A stretch of DNA of 49,054 nt, taken from Planctomycetota bacterium. Its GTDB lineage: Bacteria > Planctomycetota > UBA8742 > UBA2392. Of this stretch, positions 16,930 to 24,949 are shown in pieces. The position numbers and the translations under genes were made by a program. The stretch covers positions 1 through 49,054 of the forward strand of contig JABARW010000072.1 in NCBI GenBank assembly GCA_019186845.1, given 5' to 3'. How positions within the stretch are numbered: position 1 is the first letter of the stretch; the number at the start of each line of letters is the position of its first letter. The notes below the pieces were generated by a model, which saw only the letters and a list, made by a program, of their open reading frames with translations, did no database searches and had not been told where the DNA came from.

Positions 16930-19900
16930 ATGAGACGGATGTTTTGGCTTTTGCCGGCGCTGGCCCTGCTTCTGTGTGCTCCGTTGCAGGCCCAGGCTCA
17001 GTCCATTGATTATGAGGCCCTGGAGGCCGTGTTCCTGGACAAGTCCCTGGGGCGCCTCGATTTTGACGCCCACGCCGCCAGGCTGATCGCGGTGATCAAC
17101 CGCGCGCCCGGCAGTGAAGAGGCCCTGGCCGCCCTGCGTGTGCTTCGCGAGAACGATGAAAAGCTGGCGTCCCATGCCGCGCTGGTGGACTCGCTGCGCA
17201 AGCTGGCCGACGACAACTTCCGGGCCTGCGGGCCCTACGCCCAGACCTACGTGGATGCCTACGCGCGCTTCGTCCGCCGTATTGACGCGTCAAGCCGCCC
17301 CCTGGATGTGCTTCGCGGATGGTCCGGCATCACCGAGTTTTCGGTGATGGGCCCCTTTGCCGATTACGGGGAGCCCGCCCACGACGAGGTGTACGCGCCG
17401 GAAGTCGAGTGCGACTTCGCCGGTCAGGCGCAGGGCGCCTTTGGCCGTGTTGCCTGGAGAAAACTGCCCCATTTTGACCCCCTGGTGGATCGCCTTGACC
17501 TCGACCTCCACGGCCGCCACCGCGGCTGCGCCTACTACGCCGCCACCCTGCTGCGCTGCGAGAAGCCGGGAGACGCGGTGCTGGAGCTTGAGCTCAATTG
17601 CCCCGGCAAGGTCTGGCTTCGCGGCGCGCTGCTGCTGGACTATGACACGCGGCGCCAGGACTATCCCGAGCTGGCCCTGAACCTGCGCCTTGAAAAGGGC
17701 GACAACCTGCTGCTGGTGAAAATCAGCGGGCTTTCCAGCCTGCGCGCGCGGCTGCGCACCCGCCAGGGCCAGCCGGTGCCCGGCCTGAGCGCCAGTGCGC
17801 CCCAGTCCGGCGTCTATCAGATGGCCGGCGCCGCGCCTGCGCTGAAGGCGCCGGGCGTGCGCGAAGCGGGGCGCTTTGCCCAGGAACTGCTGCACCTGAA
17901 GCTGGATGTGGCCGAGGGCATCAGGCTCCGGGCTTCCCGTGGCGAGGACGTCGCGCGCGACATGGCGCGCCTGGCTTGGCAGATCGGACTTTGCTCCCTG
18001 GCGCTGTCGCAGGCCTACCGCGCACACCGCCTCGAAACGGAGGCCGGCGAATACATGGAAGATGCTCTGGCGGCCCTGGGTTCGGAGCCCCTGGCCCGCC
18101 TGGCCTTCCTCAAGTTCATCGGCTCCAGCCCTCTGTACTCGGCCAGCGAAGTCAACGCGATCCGGCGCCGTGAACTGGCGTTGCTGACCCAGGGTGACCA
18201 GGCAAGCGCCTGGGCCTGCGTCGAGTTAGCCTCCCTGCTGGCGCGCGACGAACGCATTCGTGAGGCCGTAGAGTGCTGCGAACGTGCTGCCACACTCAGC
18301 CCCACGGCCTGGACTCTGGGACTTGATCTTGCGCAGATCTACATGCAGGTGCAGTGGCGCAGCGAGTGGCTGGCAGCGCTGCAGCAGGCCCGCAAGCTCG
18401 CGCCCGACGCACCGGGCCTGTGCCGCGCCTTTGCGCGGTATTACGAAGGCCACGAGCTTCCCGGAGCGGCACTGAAGGAAAACGAAAGCCTTGCGCGAAT
18501 GTGGCCCGGCGACATGGGACTGCGCATGACGCTGATTACCCAATACCTGCGCGTGGCCCAGCCCGAGAAGGCGCTGGCGCTGGCGAAGCACCAGGTTTCC
18601 GTTTTTCCGGGAGACGACTATGCCCGCAAGCGCCTGGCCGAAGTGCATGGAGCCCTGGGCCAGCTTGACGAAGCCCTGGCCTGCTACGAAGAGCTGGCGC
18701 GGCGCACCAGCCGCCCCGAAGAATATCTCAAATCGGCCGCTGAACTTCTGCTGAGCTCCGGGCGCGAGGATGCCGGCCGCGAGATGCTGCGGCGCGTGCT
18801 GGCAGTTGCTCCGGAAGAGCACGAAGTGCGGCGCTGGTTGGCCCGACTTGAGGGCGCGAGCGACGAGTTCTGGCTGCCATGGGCTTTGCCTCTGGAGGAG
18901 GTCCAGAAGTTGAAAGCCGAAACCGCCGACTATCCCCAGTGTCCCAGCGTGCTGCTGCTGGACGAGCAGGTACAGGTCGTATACGGGGACGGCAGCTCGC
19001 AGATGTATGTCCGGCAGATCCGCAAGGTGCTGACGCAGGACGGAGTCGACGAGTTCGGTCGCGCCCAACCCAAGGGAGAGATCGTCGCTGCCCGCACCAT
19101 CAAGCCCAACGGCACGGTGCTGGAGCCCGTGACTTTTCGGGGCAAGCAGGTGGAGTTCCCCGGGGTCGAAATCGGTGCCTGGCTTGAAGTTGCCTACATT
19201 GTGCGCGAAGAGTCCAATCCCTTTGGCGGCGTGAACCCAGCACGTTTCTACTTCGCCGACCAGACCATGGTCGAGCCTTTCCTGATCAGCCGCAACGTGC
19301 TGGTCACCCCCAGGGGCATGTCACCGCTGGTGCGTTACCACAACTGGCCGACTTCCGATCCGCGTCTGCAACGCAGTGAAACAGCTGAGGGAGACCGCAT
19401 CGTCCGTATCTGGGACGTGCGCAGCGCCGCTTACCTGGAGCGCGAACCCTTCATGTGCTCGGCTCTGGAGCTGATTCCCTGGATTGAATTCACCCGCGCG
19501 CGAGACTGGCGCGAGCGCTCCCGCGAACTGGCAGCCGAGGGCCTGTCGCTGCTGCGCACCACCCGTCTGCTCACGGCCTTTGCACGCAGCCTGACCCGTT
19601 CCCTGCCCAGCGAGGCCCAGAGGGCCCGAGCCATCTACCAGTGGGTCAATTCCACCATTACCACCGAGGGTGACGCACGCACACCACACCAGGCTCTCAA
19701 AGCCAAGGCCGGGGACCGCAAGAAGCTGTTTGCTGCCTTGTGCCACGCCGCAGGCGTATCGCTGGGCTTTGCCTGCGCCGATGCCGCGCCGGTTTTCCGC
19801 GGGGGACAGGTGGAGGAACTGCCGGCCCCGGATTGGGCCGGCCCCGGTGAGAGCGACTTCAAGAAGTTTCTGTTCGTGGTCAAAGCCGATACCGGAGGTC

Positions 19901-20751
19901 TGCTGTTCATCGATCTCGACGAGCGCTTCAGGCCCTTTGGCATCTATTCAGCCCGGCTCGATCACGCTCCGGCCATTCTCTGGCGAGAGGGCAAGGTAGA
20001 GCTCATTGAGATCCCCGGCGGCGAAAAGGCGCGCGATGGCTTCTTCAATCGCACGGTTATCCGTCTCAAGGCTGACGGGTCAGCCTCCGCCAGCGGCGCC
20101 ATTGAGACGCGCGGCGAACGCAGCTACGCCCTCAAAGAGATGCTCCGCAAACAAAGCCAGGAGGACCGCTCCCGTGAGCTGGAGGAGCAGGTGGCAGAGC
20201 AGATGCGCGGCTTTGACGCCGAAAGCTGCGAGTTCCCGGAGCTGGAAACGGTCGGGGCGCCGCTGATTCGCGCTTTCAGCGGCAATGTGCCGCGCTTCTC
20301 GCAATCGCAGGAGGGCAAACTGAGGTTCGCCCTTCCCATCGAGAAGATGGCGCCCCTGCTGTCTGCGTTGGTGAACAAAGAGCAGCGCCTGCATGACCTT
20401 GTGCTCGACTTTGATCTCAATCAGGGAGACGAACTGCGCATTGAAGCACCCGAGGGCTACGCCTTTGAAAGCGCCCCCCAGGACGTGTTGCTGCCCTGCG
20501 CGCCCCTGAGTTACTCGCTTTCGTTCAGCCTTGAGGGTTCGGCACTGGTCGTCAAGCGCAGGCTGGCTCTGGGCCCGGGCCGCGTACCGCCCTTTGCCTA
20601 CGCGGACTTCCTGCGGGTCATCCGCCGTATCGGAGAGGTTGAAGACGTGCAGCTGACACTGAGCCGCAGCGCGGCCAAGGCGGCCAAGCCCCAGGACGTT
20701 CTCCCCAAGGCGGGCCGCAAGAAGGTTGAAGGCGAGGAAGATGACTACTAG
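16930..20751 (+). CDS. TPR-DUF3857-transglutaminase paralogue, catalytic Cys lost
   Basis: The 1273-residue protein has a Sec signal peptide (cleavage near QAQA) and the same order as its upstream neighbour: helical/TPR region (about 340-640), DUF3857-like domain (about 660-850) and transglutaminase-like core (about 890-1010). The core aligns with the neighbour at RARAIYQWVNS versus KARAIYHWVVT. Where the active paralogue has GDCKDKA, this one has AGDRKKL with Arg930 in the Cys position, and the His motif is replaced near KKFLFVV. It therefore looks like a pseudo-enzyme, perhaps a partner or regulator of the first protein. A GAGG ribosome site precedes the ATG. Confidence 0.78.
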   Translation: MRRMFWLLPALALLLCAPLQAQAQSIDYEALEAVFLDKSLGRLDFDAHAARLIAVINRAPGSEEALAALRVLRENDEKLASHAALVDSLRKLADDNFRACGPYAQTYVDAYARFVRRIDASSRPLDVLRGWSGITEFSVMGPFADYGEPAHDEVYAPEVECDFAGQAQGAFGRVAWRKLPHFDPLVDRLDLDLHGRHRGCAYYAATLLRCEKPGDAVLELELNCPGKVWLRGALLLDYDTRRQDYPELALNLRLEKGDNLLLVKISGLSSLRARLRTRQGQPVPGLSASAPQSGVYQMAGAAPALKAPGVREAGRFAQELLHLKLDVAEGIRLRASRGEDVARDMARLAWQIGLCSLALSQAYRAHRLETEAGEYMEDALAALGSEPLARLAFLKFIGSSPLYSASEVNAIRRRELALLTQGDQASAWACVELASLLARDERIREAVECCERAATLSPTAWTLGLDLAQIYMQVQWRSEWLAALQQARKLAPDAPGLCRAFARYYEGHELPGAALKENESLARMWPGDMGLRMTLITQYLRVAQPEKALALAKHQVSVFPGDDYARKRLAEVHGALGQLDEALACYEELARRTSRPEEYLKSAAELLLSSGREDAGREMLRRVLAVAPEEHEVRRWLARLEGASDEFWLPWALPLEEVQKLKAETADYPQCPSVLLLDEQVQVVYGDGSSQMYVRQIRKVLTQDGVDEFGRAQPKGEIVAARTIKPNGTVLEPVTFRGKQVEFPGVEIGAWLEVAYIVREESNPFGGVNPARFYFADQTMVEPFLISRNVLVTPRGMSPLVRYHNWPTSDPRLQRSETAEGDRIVRIWDVRSAAYLEREPFMCSALELIPWIEFTRARDWRERSRELAAEGLSLLRTTRLLTAFARSLTRSLPSEAQRARAIYQWVNSTITTEGDARTPHQALKAKAGDRKKLFAALCHAAGVSLGFACADAAPVFRGGQVEELPAPDWAGPGESDFKKFLFVVKADTGGLLFIDLDERFRPFGIYSARLDHAPAILWREGKVELIEIPGGEKARDGFFNRTVIRLKADGSASASGAIETRGERSYALKEMLRKQSQEDRSRELEEQVAEQMRGFDAESCEFPELETVGAPLIRAFSGNVPRFSQSQEGKLRFALPIEKMAPLLSALVNKEQRLHDLVLDFDLNQGDELRIEAPEGYAFESAPQDVLLPCAPLSYSLSFSLEGSALVVKRRLALGPGRVPPFAYADFLRVIRRIGEVEDVQLTLSRSAAKAAKPQDVLPKAGRKKVEGEEDDY

Positions 20752-20754
20752 CAA

Positions 20755-20780
20755 TCCGCTGAAGGTCACTTTTCAGCGGA
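20755..20780. terminator. Hairpin between convergent genes
   Basis: TCCGCTGAA and TTCAGCGGA form a perfect 9-bp stem around an 8-base loop just after the stop of the second transglutaminase paralogue. There is no clear T-run on the plus strand, so termination strength is uncertain. It may serve both this gene and the convergent regulator gene. Confidence 0.45.
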
Positions 20781-20832
20781 CTGCCGGAGGGCTGCCCCGC
20801 CGAGATTTCGTCGCGCCGTGCCGAAATGCCGG

Positions 20833-22233
20833 CTAGATGGACGATGATGCAGCCTGGCGCCGGGGACTAAGACGGCTCTGCAGCGTCGTACGCGGCAATC
20901 CCAGAAGCTCGGCTGCCTTTGCCTGCTGACCATCGGCCTTTGTCAGCGCCCAATCAATGATTTCATCCTCAAACTGAGACACCAGTTCCTTCAGCTTGAC
21001 CTCCTCGCGCCCCTCCAGGTTGATGCTGAAGAGGCTCTGGGGCAGGCTGCTCACCCCTTGCCGAACCACGTAATCCGGCAGGTGCTCCACCAGGATTTCC
21101 TCGCCGCGGCAAAGCACCAGCGACGTCTCCACAGCGCGCTTGAGTTCGCGCACGTTGCCGCGCCATGGATAGGCTTTGAGTGCGCGGGCGGCCGCGGCAG
21201 AGATAGAGCAGGGGCGGGACTGGCGCGCGGAAGGCAGGGTACGCAGGAAGTGCTGAGCGATGATCAGCATGTCATCGCCGCGCTCACGCAGGGGCGGCAA
21301 ACAGATCTCCAGGCCGCGCAGCCGGTAAAACACGTCATCGCGGAAGCGGCCGGCCGCTACGGCCTGCTCAAGGTCAATCTTGGAAGTGGCCACCACTCGC
21401 ACATTGACTTGGACTTCGTCGTCCCCCCCGACACGGCGCAGCGTGCCGTCCTGCAGCACCCTCAACAATTTGACCTGGAGATCCAGGGGCAGATCATCGA
21501 TGTCGTCCAGCAGCAGGGTTCCCCCGTCAGCGCGCTCGAAGCTGCCCTTGCGCCGCTGTGTGGCGCCGGTAAACGCACCTTTTTCGTGGCCGAACAACTC
21601 GCTTTCGGCCAGTTCACGTGGAATCGTGCCGCAACCCACGGCAATGAAAGGCTGCTTGCCGCGGTGGCTGTGTACATGCAGGGCGCGAGCCACGAGCTCC
21701 TTCCCGGTGCCGGTTTCGCCGGTGATCAGCACGGGAGCGTCGTTGTCGGCAAAGGCGTGAATGCGCTGATACACGCGCTGGATGGCCGGTGAGTTGCCCA
21801 CGATTCCGCAATGGCAGTGATGCCCCAAAAGAGCGCGCAGGCTGTTGACTTCGCTTCTCGCGGCGCGCAGTTCGATGAGGCGCGAAAGACGGAAGGCAAG
21901 TTCGGGCAGCTCAAAGGGCTTGGTCAGGTAGTCGGCCGCCCCCGCGCGCATGGCCTCCACGGCAGCGTCCACGCTGCCGTAGGCGGTAATCAGGACAACG
22001 TCGATGGAAGGATGGCGGGCCTTCGTTTCCGCCAGGAGCTGCAGGCCGTCCATGCCTGGCATGCGCACGTCCGTGAACAGGAGGTCAAAGGGTGCGCGAT
22101 CCATGGCCTCAAGCGCGGCCATGGCGCTGTCACAGGCGTCAGCCTGGTGGCCGGCTTCCTTGAGCATGGAGGTCAGGCAAAGACGATTGAGCCGGTCGTC
22201 ATCGACGACCAAGACCTTGAGAGAGGCAGGCAT
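20833..22233 (-). CDS. Sigma-54-dependent response regulator (NtrC type)
   Basis: Start chosen at ATG 22233 behind GAGG, giving 466 residues beginning MPASLKVLVVDDD. The receiver domain spans 1-120 with acidic pocket D11-D13, phospho-acceptor D55 (LLFTDVRMPG) and K105. The AAA+ domain has Walker A GETGTGKE (172-179) and an intact GAFTGA loop (219-224), the contact for sigma-54. The C-terminus carries a Fis-type HTH (about 435-460, AKAAELLGLPRTTLQSRL). The linker between receiver and ATPase contains an unusual GHHCHCG cluster (H138, H139, C140, H141, C142). No histidine kinase is encoded in the window. Sigma-54 promoters beside the neighbouring cytochrome c and oxidase operon make that island its probable target. 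Confidence 0.9.
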   Translation of the reverse strand: MPASLKVLVVDDDRLNRLCLTSMLKEAGHQADACDSAMAALEAMDRAPFDLLFTDVRMPGMDGLQLLAETKARHPSIDVVLITAYGSVDAAVEAMRAGAADYLTKPFELPELAFRLSRLIELRAARSEVNSLRALLGHHCHCGIVGNSPAIQRVYQRIHAFADNDAPVLITGETGTGKELVARALHVHSHRGKQPFIAVGCGTIPRELAESELFGHEKGAFTGATQRRKGSFERADGGTLLLDDIDDLPLDLQVKLLRVLQDGTLRRVGGDDEVQVNVRVVATSKIDLEQAVAAGRFRDDVFYRLRGLEICLPPLRERGDDMLIIAQHFLRTLPSARQSRPCSISAAAARALKAYPWRGNVRELKRAVETSLVLCRGEEILVEHLPDYVVRQGVSSLPQSLFSINLEGREEVKLKELVSQFEDEIIDWALTKADGQQAKAAELLGLPRTTLQSRLSPRRQAASSSI

Positions 22234-22365
22234 GGCAGCCTCATTCCGGCACGCTGGAGATGCTGCGCGGTGCGGTTCCTGGCCGGGGAAATCGCGCCCC
22301 AATGCCCCGCGGCCAGATGCACTCTCACAGCATGCCGGAATTGTATGCGCCATACCGCCTCGACC

Positions 22366-22434
22366 CAAGCAGCTTTGCGTGCAACGCGCAGGAAATCCCG
22401 CGCGTTACTTTGCACTTCAAGCAGCTTTGCGTGC
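22366..22434. repeat. 17-bp direct repeat flanking an inverted repeat
   Basis: CAAGCAGCTTTGCGTGC occurs at 22366-22382 and again, identical, at 22418-22434, 52 bases apart start to start. Between them lies an inverted repeat AACGCGC (22383-22389) / GCGCGTT (22400-22406). The set lies between the cytochrome c stop and the regulator start. It could hold operator or enhancer sites for the sigma-54 activator, or be the regulator's own promoter region. No promoter box could be assigned. Confidence 0.5.
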
Positions 22435-22436
22435 GC

Positions 22437-22898
22437 CTACTTTTCGCTGAGGCTGCGAATGTAGGCAACAATCTGCCAGCGCTGCTCCTCCGTCAGGCTC
22501 GCGTCAAAGGCCTGCATGGCCGAACCGGAGATGTTCGCACCCACGCCGCCCTTGCTGATCCGCCAGAAGATGTAGCCGTCGCTCTGGGCGCGGAAGTCCG
22601 CCGCGCGCAGATTCGTAGCCGGAGGCGTCAAGGCCTTCCCTGCGTCCGAGTTTCCGTCGGCTTCGGCGCCGTGGCAGGAAACGCACTGGGCCTTGAACAG
22701 GCCTTCGCCCGCCTTGATGGCGTCCGCATTGCCCGCCAGTGCATTCTTCTTGTCCTTGAAGTCGGCCGGCGTCTCGGGGCGCGCCTTGGCAGCCGGGCCT
22801 GAGTTCGCGGGCTTGGACGCATTGCCTCCGCAGGCCGCCGCCAGCATGGCGCAGGCCATCAGCGCCGCAGCTCCCAACCACTTCATCTGAATCGTCAT
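22437..22898 (-). CDS. Lipoprotein cytochrome c (class I type)
   Basis: Starting at ATG 22898 (GGAGAG ribosome site), the product is 153 residues with a lipoprotein signal whose lipobox is LAAAC (C23). One heme c is attached at C72-V-S-C75-H76 (QCVSCHGAEADG). The likely distal ligand is M128 in ISGSAMQAF, and the final helix is LTEEQRWQIVAYIRSL. It is a membrane-anchored electron carrier outside the cytoplasmic membrane and a natural donor to the CuA subunit encoded divergently. A sigma-54-like promoter (22945-22960, minus strand) lies 47 bases before the start, which suggests co-regulation with the reductase operon. Confidence 0.88.
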   Translation of the reverse strand: MTIQMKWLGAAALMACAMLAAACGGNASKPANSGPAAKARPETPADFKDKKNALAGNADAIKAGEGLFKAQCVSCHGAEADGNSDAGKALTPPATNLRAADFRAQSDGYIFWRISKGGVGANISGSAMQAFDASLTEEQRWQIVAYIRSLSEK

Positions 22899-22944
22899 GG
22901 TGCTCTCCGCATGGTCGAAATTGGAACCTACCCCGAGAGTCCAT

Positions 22945-22960
22945 TGCAAATGCGGAGCCA
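22945..22960 (-). promoter_or_regulatory. Candidate sigma-54 promoter for cytochrome c
   Basis: The minus strand reads TGGCTCCGCATTTGCA. It has the invariant GG and GC separated by exactly 10 bases, and matches TGGC and TTGCA of the sigma-54 consensus with mismatches only in the less constrained middle. Transcription would begin near 22934, about 36 bases before ATG 22898. Confidence 0.5.
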
Positions 22961-22994
22961 CTTCGGGCGGGCCCAAACGTCCCACCAAAATCAC

Positions 22995-23010
22995 TGGCAC
23001 AGACATTGCA
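22995..23010 (+). promoter_or_regulatory. Sigma-54 promoter of the HCO operon
   Basis: The plus strand reads TGGCACAGACATTGCA, nearly identical to the sigma-54 consensus (TGGCACG-N4-TTGCA), with GG and GC separated by exactly 10 bases. Transcription would begin near 23021, leaving a short leader with a GGAA ribosome site before ATG 23039. An NtrC-type activator gene lies 800 bases away. Confidence 0.75.
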
Positions 23011-23038
23011 ACGCTGCCTGCAACAAACGGAATCGACC

Positions 23039-24526
23039 ATGAGCCAGGCCACCCTCGACTTGCCCGTACCGCCGAAGTTCAAGGCGCGCGCCCCGTCGGC
23101 TCGAGTCGGCGCCGAAAGTCCGGCGCCAAGCCTCGGGCTGGCGCGCGGCTGGGCCTCCCTGGCGTTCTTTTCGCTGCTGGTGGCCGGGTTGTTTGCCTTC
23201 ATCCCCGTCATCGGCCGCACACCGGGCCTGAGCCAGCTCATCGAGGACCCGACGTTTGCCAAACGCTTCCTGGTGGTCCATGTGGACCTGGCGCTGCTGG
23301 TGTGGTTTGGCGCCATGGAGTTGGCGCTGTTTCAACTCTTGCCGGCGCGCGTCGCACCCAACCCGCTGCGCAGGGGCGCCGTAATTTCGGCGTGGCTGGG
23401 CACGCTTCTGATGCTGGCTTCGTTGGTCTGGCCCGCGGAACCCGTGCTTTCAAACTACGTGCCCGTGCTGGACCATCCAGTGTTCCTGCTGGGTCTGGGG
23501 ATGTTTGGCGTGGGCATGCTGGGCGGCTTCGTGACGGGACCTCTGACCCTAAGCCATGAAGAGCCGCGCTCATCGTTGCTGCTGCCGGCCGGCGCCATGC
23601 CGGGTCTTCGCGCCTGCGCCCTGGCCTTCATCATGGCGGTCATCACCATGGCCGCCTCCGCCCAAAGCCTGCCCTCGACCTATACGCGCGATCCCCTGTA
23701 TCCGCTGCATTTCTTCGAGAGCACGTTCTGGGGCGGAGGACACATCCTGCAGGTGGCCAATGTCGCGGCCATGATGTCTGCCTGGCTGCTCCTGCTCGCG
23801 CCCCTGCTGAGAAGGAACCCAATCTCGCGCAAGACGGCCACTCTGCTGTTCGCGGGCCTGATCCTGCCCCATCTGGCGGGCCCCCTGGTGGCCCTGCAGG
23901 GAGCGCAAACCGGCAGCTACTTTTCGGCGTTCACGGAGCTCATGCGCTGGGGCATCTTTCCCGCCGTGCTCCTCATGCTGGGCATCCTGATCGCCAAGCT
24001 CGTCAGAGCCTCGCGCCGCGGCGAACTGGCGACGGGCTGGTGGCGCTCGCCCGCTTTTGCGGGTTTTGCGGCCAGCGCGGGCCTGACCATCACGGGTTTT
24101 CTGTGCGGCGCCCTGATCTCGGGCTCCAATGTGCTCATCCCCGCCCACTACCACGCCTCCATCGGCGGCGTCACGGTGGCCTTCATGGCTGCGGCCTTTC
24201 CCCTCATGGAGCACCTCAAGCTGGGCAGCCTGAGTCCGCGCGCTTCGCGCCTCTCAGCCTGGCAGCCCTGGCTTTTTGGGGTGGGTCAGGTGACGTTCGT
24301 GGTGGGGTTGGCGCTGGCGGGGCTGCACGGCATGGCGCGCAAGGTGTACGGCGCGGAGCAGCAGGTCAGCACCGCGCAACAGACGACAGGACTGGCCATC
24401 ATGGCCCTGGGCGGGCTGCTGGCTGTCGCGGGGGGCGGCCTGTTCGTGGCCCTGGTGATTGCGGCGTGGCGGCGCCGGCCGCGGCAAGCGCAAGACGAAA
24501 CCAACCGGTCGATTGTGGAGGCGTGA
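23039..24526 (+). CDS. Degenerate heme-copper oxidase subunit I paralogue
   Basis: Start chosen at ATG 23039 behind GGAA and the sigma-54 promoter; the product is 495 residues with about 12 membrane segments. It resembles HCO subunit I. The helix II low-spin heme ligand is H81 (FLVVHVDLALLVWF). Helix VI has H235 in WGGGHILQVANVA. Helix X has H370 and H372 (IPAHYHASIGG) for the high-spin and low-spin hemes. At helix VII the usual His-His pair is reduced to one His (H278 in LILPHLAGP), and the helix VI Tyr is absent. The helix VI pattern GHxxQxxNVA is shared with the second subunit I of this operon (25523-27220). It probably still binds hemes but not a normal CuB site, so an electron-transfer or structural subunit is likely. 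Confidence 0.7.
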   Translation: MSQATLDLPVPPKFKARAPSARVGAESPAPSLGLARGWASLAFFSLLVAGLFAFIPVIGRTPGLSQLIEDPTFAKRFLVVHVDLALLVWFGAMELALFQLLPARVAPNPLRRGAVISAWLGTLLMLASLVWPAEPVLSNYVPVLDHPVFLLGLGMFGVGMLGGFVTGPLTLSHEEPRSSLLLPAGAMPGLRACALAFIMAVITMAASAQSLPSTYTRDPLYPLHFFESTFWGGGHILQVANVAAMMSAWLLLLAPLLRRNPISRKTATLLFAGLILPHLAGPLVALQGAQTGSYFSAFTELMRWGIFPAVLLMLGILIAKLVRASRRGELATGWWRSPAFAGFAASAGLTITGFLCGALISGSNVLIPAHYHASIGGVTVAFMAAAFPLMEHLKLGSLSPRASRLSAWQPWLFGVGQVTFVVGLALAGLHGMARKVYGAEQQVSTAQQTTGLAIMALGGLLAVAGGGLFVALVIAAWRRRPRQAQDETNRSIVEA

Positions 24527-24528
24527 AC

Positions 24529-24696
24529 ATGAGCGAAGAACAAGCAAAGTCGGAAGGCAAACAGCCGGGCTTGTGGCAGCGTTTTCTGGACAACCCCTGG
24601 CTGCTGCTGGTGCTGGGCATCGTGGTGCCCACGCTTTCGTACACGGTGTGGGGGCTGGTCGAGTGGTTTCTGCTCGAGCCTGCGGCGCTGCCCTGA
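24529..24696 (+). CDS. Small one-span membrane protein of the HCO operon
   Basis: The 55-residue product starts at ATG 24529, two bases after the preceding stop, behind GGAG. A charged N-terminus (MSEEQAKSEGK) is followed by one membrane segment (WLLLVLGIVVPTLSYTVWGL). Small single-span subunits are common in heme-copper enzymes of the cbb3 and NO reductase groups. Its tight placement suggests a structural subunit. No recognised family. Confidence 0.6.
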   Translation: MSEEQAKSEGKQPGLWQRFLDNPWLLLVLGIVVPTLSYTVWGLVEWFLLEPAALP

Positions 24697-24730
24697 ACGG
24701 CCCATATTCGGATAACTGGAGCTTATTACC

Positions 24731-24925
24731 GTGTATGTACTTCCCACTCGCACCGACGTCGCAGGTTGGCTGGCGCTTGGCGCCGCGCTCCTGCTCTGCC
24801 TGATGGCGGCTCTGCTGCCACTCATGCTGCTGGGCCAGGGCGACTGCCGGGGCAAGGACGTGCAGCACTTCTGTGATCATCTGGCCGAGTGGTTCGGCCC
24901 CGGCAACGAAGACCGCGCCCGGTAA
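24731..24925 (+). CDS. Second small membrane protein of the HCO operon
   Basis: The 64-residue product starts at GTG 24731, with GGAG nine bases upstream. A single membrane segment (WLALGAALLLCLMAALLPLM) is followed by a short hydrophilic tail with two Cys (GDCRGKDVQHFCDH). It stops 24 bases before the CuA subunit. No recognised family; the position and paired Cys/His make an accessory or assembly subunit plausible. Confidence 0.55.
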   Translation: MYVLPTRTDVAGWLALGAALLLCLMAALLPLMLLGQGDCRGKDVQHFCDHLAEWFGPGNEDRAR

Positions 24926-24949
24926 GCGCGCATTGCATGGAGCAACGCT

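Noticed and set aside
24040..24528. Upstream extension of the 55-residue membrane protein
   Set aside because: The frame is open upstream only as a shadow of the HCO paralogue. ATG 24529 has its own ribosome site.
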